NCBI GenBank assembly: GCA_012064415.1
Contig: SSNU01000162.1
Coordinates: 100,343-164,342 of the forward strand
DNA: 64,000 nucleotides
Direction: 5' to 3'
Source: Gyrodactylus bullatarudis
Taxonomy: Eukaryota; Platyhelminthes; Monogenea; Gyrodactylidea; Gyrodactylidae
Shown: positions 45,654-57,660 of the stretch, in pieces
Numbering within the stretch: position 1 is the first letter of the stretch
Layout of the letters: every line of letters begins with the position of its first letter
The notes under the pieces: generated by a model
Database searches by the model: none
Told to the model about the DNA's origin: nothing
The model's input: only the letters and a program-made list of their open reading frames with translations
Translations under genes and position numbers: made by a program

Positions 45654-46479
45654 AAAGTTTAGTTTAACTAATTCGTCTAAATTCTATGAAATTTTATTAT
45701 CTCAGAACTGAATCCTAATGCAGTTTGGAGAATGAAATTATCCGCGATTATGATTAAGTTTATAGAAAATACTATACCTTATCCGACTCAAACCTTTTAA
45801 TTTTCTATTAAAATTTTCCACAGGGAAAACAATTATTTAAACTTGATCGAAATCGAAATTGATAAAAATAATTTGAAAAATATCAAGATTTCGTTTCAGT
45901 GATTACTAATCATTGATTAGATACTTGGTAGATAAATGGATTCCAGAGAAATATTTTGTGATTATTCAAAATTTTTCATTCTGATTTCAAATTTTTTCCT
46001 TCTATATTGATAATAATATTTCAATCTGAGTTACAAATTATGAAAATTAATTTAAAAATGTATTTTCTATCAATATTTATTCATCATCTATTAAATTTAA
46101 AAAACAAATAATTTCATTAAATAAAATTCTCATTTTAATCCTCATTATTTAGAACTTTAATATTTTTTAAATATCTTTCTACAAGAAAAAACAGAAGAGA
46201 AAATATTTTCAGTAGTTTCTTCGCTGTTTCTGCAATTCATTCTAAATTTTGGCTTCTAAATTTTGATAAGTTTCCCTGTCTCTGATAAATTCAAAATTAG
46301 TCGGTCGTTCCAAAGCAAGAATTCTTTTTATTTCATAATTGTAAATGCTTTAAATCAGCATACTTTGTAATTCAAATTAAAATATTATCAATTAGGAATG
46401 AAAAAATCTGAAATCAGAATGAAAAATGTTGAATAATCTAGGATCACAATAAGACCAATCATTACCATAAAACTATTGA
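45654..46479. other. A+T-rich spacer
   Basis: Includes the 38-bp direct repeat 45915-45952 shared with 38490-38527. Nothing else recognised. Confidence 0.4.
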
Positions 46480-46845
46480 TAAATTCGTCAATCTTTAATC
46501 ATAAAAATTTCATTAATGATTAAAAATGATAAAAAAAATCAAAAATTCATTTTTAACACGATGATAGGGTGATACTCAAAATCTGATTCAGCATATCTAA
46601 TCGTGATCCTAAAAATCAACTTTTGATCACTTTAAAGTCAACAAAAATTTTAAACTCAATTCTAAAAATAATAGGATTCGAAATTAGCCATAATTTCATT
46701 CAAAATTCTTTTCTTAATACCGTGAAAGTGGGCTTTTTGATCTAGATTCCGGAAAATCTTGATAATATTCGATTTCTTGTTGAAAAAAGTGAGAATTTTG
46801 TTAAAATCGTTAATTCCCATCTTCATATTAACTAGGCTTTCTATT
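46480..46845. repeat. Dispersed A+T-rich repeat, inverted copy of 27131-27560
   Basis: The complement shares GATTCAGCATAT, CTAATCGTG, CAACTTTTGATCACTTT with 27290-27470. It ends with the family terminal motif: 46811-46836 read in reverse is CTAGTTAATATGAAGATGGG. Confidence 0.6.
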
Positions 46846-48377
46846 TCAACTCGATTAAGATGAGTTTACTAAGTTTATCCTTTGGTTAAAAACCAAAATG
46901 GAACATAAGATACGAAGAAATATCTCTCCCTAGTTCATCAATGATGAGAGATGAATTATTCAAATAAACGCATAAAATTAGCTTTATTAAAAATCAATAA
47001 AAATTTTATGAGCAATTAAGATTATAATCTGTGGAAGTATTGGGCGGAATGCGTGGTTATTTTGTAGAATGAATTACTCTGAGTTATTTTATACGATAAA
47101 TACTAGGTTAGGGTAGAATATTTCAAACTCATTTTCGTGTAACGAATTCTCTAATAGATCTTTACATTCATTATTTTATATTATTATTTTATTATTATTT
47201 TATATTAAGCCATATCTTAAAAAATGCTTCTCCATTATGTCATTCATGTTTGAAATATTTTGAATTCTAATGGAAAACGAAGAATGATTTTTCCTCTTCA
47301 AAAATATACCAAGCATCATTTGGTTACTAAATTCTATGAGAGTACCCTCGTGAGTTGTTTGGAGGAAAAGAGTTTACCTTGTCCTGATAGATCATTTAAA
47401 TTAAGAAATTACTTCTTAAAATTCAATATATAGTGATCTGATTGGAAAAATTTTTAAATGATAAAAATCTAAAATTTTTCAGAGACATACATAGGCTCTG
47501 TTTCCAAATACGCTTTTTCCTTAACTCAAAATATTAAACCTAAAAATTTCTGTAGAAATAAAGATCCTATGGAAGCAAGTTCCCAAAAACAGGTTGGTCA
47601 AAAAGGTTTTTAATTGAAATCAACAAATTTTATCTTAAAATTACTTGTGCGGTCGCTTGAAAGTGGCCAAAAGATGTTTTATGTGATCTCAATAAGACAA
47701 GGAAATAAAATATGCTGAATCTGTTCTAATGCATAACCTCATTATCGTTTGGGAACTGATTTCGATTTTTTGAAAATCAATGAAATTTCGATGAATCAAA
47801 ATTCCTCGAATCTTTCCTCGTGGATCTTTCGAAAATTTAACTTGCAATATTCGGCGTTTTTGTTTAATTCTGATCACAAAAAAAATATTTTGGCCACACT
47901 CTACATTTCAAATATTAAAATCATCAATCAAAATATTCACTCTACAGTATTAATAATATTATATTGATAAATAAAAATTTTGAGTTCAAAGTTCGAAAAA
48001 TGCGCCAAATCGAAATTTAAAAAAAATTTCATGAAAAATATTTTTTTCAGAAGCAACCTTTCTTGATAAATTTCCTCTCAAAATACTTTCAAGAATAGCT
48101 TAACAATTAACATTATCAAAATTAATTTGAAACAAAAAGTTTGAGGGCTCTCTTCTACTCAAGATGAATTTTCTCACTCTAAAACTTTGATTTTTTGAAT
48201 TCTTCTTCTTTTTAATCCATGCATGATTGAGCAGGATAGATATAAGAAGAAAAAAATATTCTTGTCTTATTTTTAGTTTGCTTTAAGCTGGAACGCGATA
48301 TTAAGAGCTAAGATTTCTTTCTTCAATTTACAAAACAATATTTTATTCATAGTCCAGTTATTTAAAACCAGAATTAG
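46846..48377. other. A+T-rich spacer with repeat traces
   Basis: An ATT microsatellite lies at about 47172-47206. Positions 47640-47830 resemble 27360-27520 (AAATATGCTGAATC). No gene supported. Confidence 0.4.
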
Positions 48378-48660
48378 AACTAGTTGACTAATTTTGATCC
48401 CAAATATCGCATTTTCAAGAATTTTATCATAAAGTATCAGAGAATACAAGATACGAACATTTTTAATTCGGAAATGTATAAGAAAGATTTATATTTAAAA
48501 CCATATGCGCATTTCTTCAAGCATCATCAGTGGCATTGCTTTAAAAATGATAAGATTCATCCAAGGTAATAATTTACAAATATTGAAAGAAATGGTAAAA
48601 GATGAATAAAATTAGAATATGCAAGCTGGAAAACACCAAAACTCTCCAATAAATAGCAAG
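48378..48660 (-). repeat. 3' terminal region of the PLE, copy 3
   Basis: The complement matches 2780-3010 and 1-180: GGAGAGTTTTGGTGTTTTCC, then TTTGTAAATTATTA, then the hammerhead-like core at 48534-48500. Adjacent to the GIY-YIG frame on the same strand, so it identifies the other copies as PLE ends. Confidence 0.65.
48500..48534 (-). ncRNA. Hammerhead ribozyme-like motif in PLE end (copy 3)
   Basis: CTGATGA (48530-48524), GAAA (48515-48512), stem III ATG/CAT with loop CG (copies 1 and 2 have TA), stem I GCCA/TGGT with one G-U. Stem II TGCTTGAA pairs U-A and C-G around a G-A mismatch. Stem I differs from copies 1 and 2 yet pairs in all three. Confidence 0.5.
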
Positions 48661-48724
48661 AGCTCAAATAGGCTAGGGGAGTTAAAGGTTTTAAGAATAG
48701 TTTTTTTGAACACACAGATTTGGC

Positions 48725-49027
48725 TTAAAGTGATTGATGAAGAATTTCTCTTTGACCTATACATCTATCATCTCCAGGGTTTTTGTACAAATTGGAAAAA
48801 TTCGAAACTGAAGCAGTATGTTTCTCTTGTTTGATATACCTAGTCACTGCAGTATCCTTATTCAGATTATCATTGGATCTTGTAGACAGCTCCCTTATTG
48901 TTCTACCTATGTAAGAAGCACCACAGTCACATTGGCATTTATAAATTAGTAGAGTCTTCTCTTCCGGCTTGAGTAAATCTTTATGAATCAAACTAAACAG
49001 TCTCTGTGTTTTAAATACAATTTTCAA
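48725..49027 (-). pseudogene. GIY-YIG endonuclease domain of the PLE
   Basis: A 100-codon frame with LLIYKCQCDCGASYIGRTIR, STRSNDNL and DTAVTRYIKQEKHT. The first Tyr block, YIG, Arg and the CxC/H pair of the PLE endonuclease are present. The end (REILHQSL) is followed by the 3' region shared with the other PLE ends. Confidence 0.85.
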
Positions 49028-49200
49028 TTGTATATTATTGTAATGTTGATCAATGAGATTGTTGAGTCTTCTTCTAATGTCATTACTAAAACCGTCGCCT
49101 TTGAAGTGGAGTCTTTTGAAATTTTTGTTTTCTCAATTTCATGTGTTTTGACATCTTCATCCCTATTATCTGAAATATTGATGAATTTGTCTAAAAATTT

Positions 49201-49563
49201 CTAAGGATAACTATTTTCCATCAGACACAACTTTGAATTCTCTATTTCATTAGGCCATTCCTCCAGACTTGCTATTATTTTCATCCTCTTCCCTAGACCA
49301 ATTACTAAGCCAACTTTATGCGATATAGGACTGAAACTGGAATAATGAAGATATTTTCCATTGTCAGTCTTCTTCTTGAAAATATTTCTTAGGATTGATA
49401 CATCATCTTTTCTGGTTAGCTTAACATCTAAAATACTCAAAGCATCATTTGACTCCTTTTCCATAGTAAACTTAATGTTTTGATGAAACGCGTTCATTTT
49501 TAAGAGAAAGTCATCTGCTGATACATTGGGCTTCATCAAAATAAAAGTGTCATCAACATACAT
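49201..49563 (-). pseudogene. PLE reverse transcriptase, YVDD block and thumb
   Basis: Begins MYVDDTFILM; the two Asp residues coordinate metal in reverse transcriptases. SILDVKLTRKDD follows as in PLEs, then YLHYSSFSPISHKVGLVIGL, whose family form is H-Y-x-S-x-x-P-x-x-HK. The C-terminal part runs out of frame before the endonuclease. Confidence 0.85.
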
Positions 49564-49861
49564 CTGATGTAAAAATCAGTGAAAGAATTAATATTTTCTG
49601 ACATTTTATTTTATGTTCTAACCAACCTAGAAAGATATCTGCTAATAGATGACTAAGAGGTGAACCCATCGCTATTCCATCTTTGTTCTGTAAAGATAGA
49701 GGAGCATCTGTAAAGCAAATCCTTATAAGATCTGCTATTTCCAGGCTTGGTAACTCAAAACTTTCGTGTTCGTCAATAAAAGATTTAATGATAGCCATAG
49801 TTTCCTCTATAAGTTTCCTATGTATACTAGGAAATAAAGAACTTATATCTAATGAGATCAT
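49553..49861 (-). pseudogene. PLE reverse transcriptase, palm block
   Basis: Contains SLDISSLFPSIHR (D-x-x-x-L-F-P-S/T-I, first catalytic Asp) and DGIAMGSPLSHLLADIF, the G-x-x-MGSP-x-S-x-x-x-A block. It then runs into the next frame near 49560, where a frameshift separates it from the YVDD block. Confidence 0.85.
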
Positions 49862-49954
49862 CTCATTAAAACCTATATTTAAATCCTTAAATTTATCAAC
49901 AAATGAAAAAGTATCTTTGACAACATATTTAGCATAATATGTGTGAATAGGTTT

Positions 49955-50409
49955 TTAGATATCAATTAACCATTTAGCTAAATTATATTGTGGCCATGAC
50001 GACATGTCCAAGATCGGCCGACTCGGAAAAACCTCAGGGACTACATTATCGACTATTTTATGTGTCTTAGGATGTAGATATAATCTAGACATCCTAGTAT
50101 GTTTCTTAGCTATAAAGCTCCTAGTTTTATCCGAAATGATATTTCTATCAAACAAACCCTTGGCTATTTTATACATGGAACGTTCCATGGATTCCATAAT
50201 GGAATTTCCATTGTCTTATAACAAGAAGATCTATCTTGTCCTGTATTAACAAACCCTCCCCTATAATAATTCTCCTTATACATTATCACTAGGGCAACCA
50301 AATGCCTTTTTTGTCCATAGATTAATACAGGTGTATTGAGCCTGAAAATGTTATTAAAAAGTCTCCTGATAGCTTGGTTCACGAGTTGGGTATGCCTTTT
50401 TTCATCCAA
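49955..50409 (-). pseudogene. PLE reverse transcriptase, fingers region
   Basis: Two overlapping frames. The upstream one has LIYGQKRHLVALVIMYKENY. The other has SRLYLHPKTHKIVDNVVPEV and PSRPILDMSSWPQYNLAKWL, equivalent to the YGLPKxHK and R-P-I-V blocks of PLE RTs. A frameshift near 50180 joins them. Confidence 0.75.
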
Positions 50410-50879
50410 AAAATTCTTTTTTAGGCTTTTTGAATTTACTTCTTAAAAAGCCATTTTTGCATTAAAATAAATAAGAATCCCCTGACCAATCTCAGATTCA
50501 ATCAAAAATTAATAAAAATATGATATTATACGCTTAAATTTGCACTCAGGATACGATTTCAATGAAAAAAACGAAGGCTGTTAACTGTAAAATCATCATG
50601 ATATTCTACATTTGATGCTTCTAATAACAAAAGTTCACAACGAGGACTTTCGAAACTTAATTTTAACAGAAATCCAAGCTAAAATTAAATACCAAGTTCG
50701 GAAATTTAATTGAAACATACCTGTACTCTCCAAAGCTAGAGAAAATCATAAGCAAAATGGTCCAAAAGAATAATTTAAAAATATAATCAATCAGATTGCA
50801 GAGATTCTAGATATTTATACTTAATTCATTGGATGATCATCCTTAACCAATGATAATTAAAAATCCGTTGCCGTTTTTC

Positions 50880-51081
50880 CAAAATTTTGCCTGAAAATAC
50901 CTTTTTTTCATTCAATAAACTGCTTTTTCTGGTTGCTCTAATTATCACTATACCCTTTCCCTTATCAGGCTTAGTTAAAAAGATGTTATCATTAGATTTT
51001 AGTTCTTTAAATGCTGCAAAATGTTCTTTAGTAAATCAGCTTAAATCCTTAACCCATCCCTGGGTGAACTATGGGACATGA
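50880..51081 (-). pseudogene. PLE N-terminal RT piece (DKG block)
   Basis: The - strand reads KEHFAAFKELKSNDNIFLTK, then PDKGKGIVIIRATRKSSLLN. The (S/K)DKGxGxVI block is found just before the RT core in PLEs. An upstream stop limits the frame. The + strand open frame over the same bases is its shadow. Confidence 0.7.
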
Positions 51082-51669
51082 AGGGTTCATTAACAATTTT
51101 ATTCTTAGATAGAATATAATTTCCTCTAAATAGTAATAAACAGACAATAATTCGTATTGATAAAGATCGAAATTGATAGCTAAATTTATATCTTGAATTT
51201 CTTCATTGATTTGAGCTATATAGGGTGGAGAGGAAGTTTAACATATGTCAAAAGCTTGATCACAGTTCCGTTTTCTTATAGGGAAATTTGATAAATTTAT
51301 TTCTCCTCTAGATTTCTGAGGAAAGTCTAACATTGTTAACTCTATGTTACAGTTAATCTTTTATCTCTTTTGTTAATAGGAATAAAAAGAGTTTGTAGAG
51401 AGAAAATTCAATAGGCTTAACTTGAAAAAACACATCAAAATACTTTGAAAAAAACTCTATTCAAGTTATCATATTTCAAGTATTATTTAAGATTATTTTG
51501 AGATAGATTTATCATTACTTAAATTTATTTTAAAATATTCAATGCTATTGAATATTATTTATTAAGTAATATTTTACTCTCTTATAGAATTGACACTTGC
51601 TTATCCGAATTCTAACATCTAGATGTGAGAAGACAAACATCTATTGAGTTAATTCATAAGGATATCTCA
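51082..51669. other. A+T-rich spacer, nothing recognised
   Basis: No clear 5' boundary of the PLE and no gene seen. Confidence 0.4.
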
Positions 51670-51812
51670 CAGTAATTCTGGAAACTTTATGAATTCTGCA
51701 GACTCTCAGGGATTCTGAAAACTAATTATTCATTGCAATTGAAAAATATTTTGCATTTTTTCTATGGACGTTTAGGGAGTCTGTAGACTCAGATAAGTTT
51801 CCAGAATCACTG
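51670..51812. mobile_element. Short relative of the 34486 foldback MITE (143 bp)
   Basis: Left CAGTAATTCTGGAAACTTTA; right read inward CAGTGATTCTGGAAACTTAT. TA follows on the right; the left flank reads CA. Interior words CTGCAGACTC and GTCTGTAGACTC match 34486-34605. Confidence 0.65.
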
Positions 51813-53094
51813 TAACAGATAGGACAGCGGTGAGCATATTATTCTATTTATGCAATCATAGATTTATGGGATGTCCATTGTATTGCACGAGATACATTGG
51901 TACTAATCATGTGGATTTAGTAAGAGCCAAATCAAAAATCATCCTGCATGTCCAAGGGGGTAGAGAGAAGAGACAGGTTAGGAGGTTTGACACACCATAG
52001 GCAAGATTCATGTTCCTTATAACGTGAGGTAACGTCCAGGATATCATTTATTAAAGAATAAATAAAAAAAACCTTAAGAGAATTGTTTATTTTGCGTGTA
52101 TCAGTATCAGGGAATGAATAATTCAGGATCATTGTAATTAATTTCCCATTTGTATCCCAAGAATATTTCAATCATTAACAATGAAAGTATTTGTTGTATC
52201 CTTCCTATCAGGCATAATTATGAACAACACGTGTTTGGGACAAGGTAATTTAAAACTAATATATTTATTAAAACAAGATTAACAAATTGGGGATAGTTAT
52301 TATTTCACTTCTTGTTTTAATAATAACCTTGATAGTTTGGCAAATATTTGGAAGTCGAGAATTCATCTAGTTCATCTTCTCAACAGTATTTTTTATCTTT
52401 CTTCTGATCAGTTGAGATTAATAAAGTATTAGCTACTATTTTGTATGAGTAAAGCTATTTAAAATAAGAATTTAATATTTTTACTTTTATTTTTCTCTCT
52501 AGATAGTCGAAAAGACAACTAAATTAAGCTCGAAATTTTTATCATCTTAGAATACTTAAGAAAAATGAATGTAATTTGACCAAACAAACTCACAAAAATT
52601 CCTCATTTTCCTAAAAATTGTTAAACTTCTAAATTTTGGGTCGTTACCCTTCGTAATATTGGGAAATTCAGATGTTTTGATTTCCCAAAATGATTATGAA
52701 TCTCTCTGGTAAAATTAGATTCATTTCTTAATCCCTAGTATCGTTATTTAACTGCTTTTTCAAAAGCTGAAAAAATGGCCGAATTTTTGTCAGATTGAAT
52801 TTTTTTTTTCAATGAGCTCATTACGTTGTGAAAAAACTTGTTTTTCTGACTATTGGAAGAAAAATAAATCGAGTTTTTATATTGTAAATAACTTTAGATT
52901 TAGCCCGAATAATATCAACCTTCATGTCTAAATTAACATGATTAAATATGATTATTAAAAATTCTGACTTTATACTGATCCACTTAATAAATGGCCAATG
53001 TCTCAAGATTCTAATTATCCTAATCAATTATTTTTTCATATGAAGACATAAGTTGCCTTATTTCCTCAAAGATATTTTTAAGTTGCTGACCTGG
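51813..53094. other. A+T-rich spacer, nothing recognised
   Basis: No gene supported; the frame 51932-52171 on the - strand shows no known motif. Confidence 0.4.
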
Positions 53095-53611
53095 AGTCAT
53101 GCTGGAGCTGAGAACGAGCGAAAGATTTATTTTGGTGAATAAAGCTTTATTTTCGTCGGTTCTCTTCAGACCAAACACCGACTTTCGATATATATTTATA
53201 CATAAAATAAGGTTGGGAACATTAAGGATTAGCCAATAGCATTTATTCATTAGGAGTTGACCAATTGGAGTTGAATTTGTTCATACTCTCCGGGCTGTGA
53301 GGAATCCGTCTATTTTTTGGTTACCGGTTGGTAATCCTTTCCTCTGTTTCCCCGTCTTTTTGTGTTGCTTAGGCGATATGGAGAGATTTCTTTTTCGCGT
53401 AGTAGTGGGGGTTTGTACTTCTGGTTGGGAAAGATATCTTTTTCGATCATCAAGGCTTATATTTGGTTCCTTGTTGCCAGGGGATCGTAGGCTTGTTTGA
53501 ATGTTTGGGCTTTTGCAACTAGAGGAAGTATTATCAACTAATGTTGAGATTTGGGTTGTTTCTGACCAATCAGATGGCTTTATTTTTGTCATGCTCACAT
53601 GTTAACACTTA
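53095..53611 (-). repeat. G+C-richer island, possible solo LTR
   Basis: On the - strand the island starts TGTTAACATGTGAGC at 53611. It contains two ATTGG-type words, a TATAAATATA box (53200-53191) and two AATAAA signals (53152-53147 and 53132-53127), and it ends in CTCCAGCA near 53095. TG...CA limits with TATA then poly(A) signals about 50-70 nt apart are LTR-like. A clear target duplication was not found. A 105-codon Ser/Thr/Lys-rich frame (53598-53281) has no recognised domain and may be incidental or a gene fragment. Confidence 0.35.
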
Positions 53612-55882
53612 AGCTTGCTTTTCATTGGCACAATTTTAGTGTGTATTAAAACTTGTAATGAATCACAGAATGAGCTTGAATCTGATTGGTTGTTTCATAT
53701 CATATATCATGATATATTCCAAATCCCTCATGACTTATTTTTCGAGTATGTCATACTGTGTAATAAACATTTAAGAAATAATGATAACACAGGGGGTCAT
53801 GAAAAATTCAAAATTGCGGTAAAAAAAAGTAAAATAAAACTGATTCTGGTGTAAAATTTTGCGCTGATCCCGAATCTGTGCTCAGATCTGTAAAATTTAC
53901 TATAATTTCTGAGAAATTGAAAAAAACGATATTTCCCAAAATTCCAAATTTCCCAAATTTTTAAAATTAATTTTCGCAAAAACCGTAAATTTTATTGTAT
54001 TAATTGTTTCACAATTAGATGAGAAATTAAATTCTGCGTCGATTGATATGACTTTTGTAGGGGCGGAGTTTTATCGGCTTTCGGAAATTAACGCCAAATA
54101 AAGGTAATGTTCGAATTTTTGGGTTTTTTTGTTGAATTTTCACCATGTTTTAGAGAACAAATAGACTTTCCGAAGAGATTTTTAAAAATTTTAAAAAACT
54201 ACCAGGATCAAAATTTTGTGAGCTTTCCGAATCTGCCATTGGTTTTTGATTATCTAATTTAGAAGAGATGTAAAAATCGCATTTTTGAAATCTGTTTTTA
54301 GACAGAGTTTTTACGTCTTAAGCTCCCATTATAAGCAAAGCTTGCTTCAAAATCTAGTAGAAAAAAATTCCTTGCTTTCTGAGATAAACTAACTAAACAC
54401 TTGTTAAAAACTATTCCTTTAACTTATTTGTATTGCAAGAAAAATTACAAAAATACATTTCTAATTCTAAAGTTTTTTTTTTCAAGGCAATCAAAAACTC
54501 ACCTAACTTCCCAGGAATTGGCGATAAATCCAAATGACCGAGTTCATCTTCTTTAATATTAAAAGAATTTGGGTGTCTTATAAGACTGTTATTTGCACGA
54601 TTTATTACTGACTAAAGTTCATCCTTTCTTATAATTATAATTATATCATGAGATCCAACATTTTTTTCATTTAATGTATACATTAAATACATTGTATACT
54701 AATGATATGGTTTAAAAAATATCATTTCATATGTCATTTTTCACGTTTCGAATAGCAGATCCCTAATCTGAATAAATACATAGAAAGATTTTGAGATAAG
54801 TGGGTTTCAGAGAATTCTTTTCCAAGCTGCCTCTATGCGACCACACGAGGACTTCGTAAAAATTTAAGAAAACATCTTTCAAGTCCAACTATCTTTGTAA
54901 AGATTGATAAGAAACTAAAGAATATTGCTTAATTTGTAGCAGTTTCAGAATGGTTTTGTTTCACAGAAACTTTTAGGTTCACATATGGGCCTTGAGAGTA
55001 AAAATTTTACATGGTAGAAATGACTATTTTCAGGAGTAAATCAATATCATGAATAAATTCACAGGAAATAGTCGGAAAGTCTTTATTTCTTGTATCTAAC
55101 TAAATTTAACTCTAACAAAGAAAAAATTAATAGATTTCAAATTCTCAAGATGCAGTTTCCTTTAGATTAATGCAAGAGAAGGAAAACGTTGGATTTTGTC
55201 TCTAGTAATAAGAAAAAAAATAAGTGTTTTATGAATAACTTAATTTTGAATACCATATATTTCATAATGCCAGATACACGTACTTATACATATATTAATA
55301 AAAATGTAAGAGATGATTAGATTCAAAAGTGAAGAATAGATAAAAATCATGTATTCTTCACTATTCTTGGCGTGCATCCAAGTAATGACCTTCAAATCCT
55401 TTTTCGTATGAAACCATCCTTAGTCATATAAATCTGACATGATATTTTTGTAAGTTTTTTCAAAATATCTAACAGGCTTGATTTTCAATCAAGATCTGTC
55501 AGTCCAATATTTTGGGAGTTTTTTCAAACGTTTTTCAAAAGAAAGTTTCAAATTCACGTAAATTATGTAAAAATTATCCCTCTGTGTATTTTTCCATATA
55601 ATTCGAAGTCAAGATTATTTTTTCAATCCACTGCAATAATATTTTCAGTCATTCGTGGTTAAATTTTCTAAATAGAATACATAAAAGTAATAATTCAAAG
55701 AATTTCCATAGACAAAATTGTGAAGTAAAAACCTAAGGACATGTAAATTCATTTTTTGAAGATGGATGAAATCATCTTTCGTACCATGTAAAATTAATTT
55801 TCTCAAAATTGTTGATATAATTTCTCACCTCTTGGACAGCAATTCTTTACAATTTTCATTATATTTAATTTGAGCAAAAAAA
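53612..55882. other. A+T-rich spacer, nothing recognised
   Basis: No gene or bounded element seen. Confidence 0.4.
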
Positions 55883-56480
55883 TAGGGTTCTTCAGATTCA
55901 CAGAAAAAATACTTTTTTGAATTCAAAAACGGAATGAGCTAATAGGATGTGGATATTCGAAAAAATTCAATCTGTCCAAAATTAGGCCGAATTTCGAAAA
56001 TTACCACTTTTTTAACTTTTGAGCCCAAAATTTTTATCGATTTTGATGATTCGAAGCAGTTAAGTGATGATATTTGGTATCAACATTGAATTCACTTGTA
56101 GAAGTTCACTGAAGCTCGTCATTGCTGTGGAAAATCGAACCATTTGAATTTTTCGATTATCCCGAAGGAAAATAATCCAAAATCTGGTAGTTTAACTTTA
56201 TCTCGGAAACAGTAAGATCTTGGCTATCTCTATGGCTTAATTCGAATTCTTTGTCTAATACTGATCCCAAATATCAATACTTAACTGCTTCGAATCATCG
56301 AAATTGATAAAAATTTTGGGTTCAAAATTTGAAAAAGTGGAAGTTTGGTACATATTCGAAATTATTTTTGTCAGATTGAATTTTTTTCGGAATTTTTTCG
56401 AATATCCGCATCTTATTAGCTCATTCCATTTAGAATTCAAAATATTATCTTTTTCTGTGAGTCCGGAGGAAAATATCGAG
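55883..56480. mobile_element. Foldback element, about 200-bp arms
   Basis: Arms 55883-56092 and 56268-56480 are reverse complements with scattered indels. Shared words include GAATGAGCTAATA with its complement, CAGATTGAATTTTTT, TTCGAATATCC and GATTCGAAGCAGTTAAGT. The spacer is about 175 bp. The right side ends at the family motif TTCTCATCTTCATG (56501-56514). The open frames at 56255-56564 lie inside the arm. Confidence 0.75.
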
Positions 56481-56520
56481 TTTTTTGGAAAAATAGTAAA
56501 TTCTCATCTTCATGTTATAG

Positions 56521-57414
56521 AAAATGATTTAAAATTTATAATGTCTATCTCCCTGCTAGGTTGACATAATTAATCTTTGATCTATTATTATCAAAGCTTG
56601 AAGAACGGTAAATATGTCCTCTTAGACATGGTTCTTGTGAATAAGAAGGTCTCAAATCTCTTAGGCATTTTGTAAAGTCTAGAATTTCAATTTGAATAAT
56701 TTTTTTTTGAATCATTCTTTTAAATAATTTTATTTTCCGGATTAATTCTTTATATACCTATTCTCTGGTTGATAATAAAGCAGCTTGTCTTACTTAATAT
56801 TAAAAATGATCCTTAGTTTTTTAGAATAAACAACTGTTTATTTTATCTAGCATTAATTCTTATTAAATAGATGACATCATTCGTCATATATTTGGCCAAC
56901 TTTTTTCTCGTTTTCCATCAATGATAATACAGGATTCGTGAAATTGATGGGTTGGCGGGGTGAATTTTATCATTATTACAGTATAAACATATGTATGATA
57001 AAAATCTAATTCGGTAAAAGGGATTTTGAAAAGAGAAGAAAATAACTCCGTCTGTCAGAATAGACTTAAAGCTAGAGACAGCTAAGGATTCCCATTTGTA
57101 CTTTTCCAATGACAATTAAATCTTTGTTTATCTTGCTTTTTTGTTATCCTGCTGTCAAATTGAAAGAAAATTTGAATTTCTTTTGTAAGTTTTATCACTA
57201 CTTGTATTTTAATGTAAATACATTACGTATTGAACAGATTCAGAGAGCTAGAAATTTAGAGTTGAACAAAGCTCTGCTACAATTATTCTCGATGAATTTG
57301 AGAATTTAAGATTTAAACAAAATTCTCATTTTTTGGTCAAGTCTCGAAAAGTTTTGAAGATTTTTTGAAAAGAAACACATTGACCGATATAAGTGAAAAA
57401 AATTGGGAAACGTT
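56521..57414. other. A+T-rich spacer, nothing recognised
   Basis: No gene supported. Confidence 0.4.
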
Positions 57415-57660
57415 TTAAATTTCGAGATGGCGCGAATTTTACATTTTTTAAAACTTTGAGTTGAAATTTTTTGTTTATTTCAAGGTGTGAAAGGATTCAA
57501 ATTACATTTCCAAATCACCTATAGAAAAAGGAAAAATCATCATTACTAATTTTTTTGAAAAAACCGTCAATTTGAACTGATTTTGGTTCATTCTGGTTTA
57601 TTAAAATCCAAGCAGTAAAAATAGTAAGTAGGCTTTCGCACGTGAATGAGGTGTCCTATA
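57415..57660. repeat. Dispersed repeat, inverted copy of 41110-41345
   Basis: Shares GGCGCGAATTTTACATTTTT, TTTATTTCAAGGTGTGAAA, CCGTCAATTTGAACTGAT and CACGTGAATGAGGTGTCCT with the complement of 41110-41345. A terminal-family motif lies just beyond on the - strand (57740-57765). Confidence 0.7.

Larger units (their letters stand above)
48725..51081 (-). pseudogene. Penelope-like retroelement (RT + GIY-YIG), decayed
   Basis: Reading the - strand from 51081 down, protein pieces follow in PLE order but in several frames: an N-terminal RT block (FLTKPDKGKGIVII), SRLYLHPKTHK and PSRPILDMSS, SLDISSLFPSIHRKLIEE, DGIAMGSPLSHLLADIFLGW, MYVDDTFILM with SILDVKLTRKDD, and a GIY-YIG endonuclease. PLEs are retroelements with a telomerase-like RT whose fused endonuclease primes insertion. 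At least four frame changes make the copy inactive. Between 50410 and 50879 no PLE protein was recognised, perhaps an insertion or deletion scar. Confidence 0.88.

Noticed and set aside
48983..50249. Several + strand frames opposite the PLE
   Set aside because: They are shadows of the RT and endonuclease frames on the - strand.
53281..53598. A host protein-coding exon
   Set aside because: Low-complexity Ser/Thr/Lys content, no recognised domain and LTR-like signals around it; kept only as a low-confidence island.
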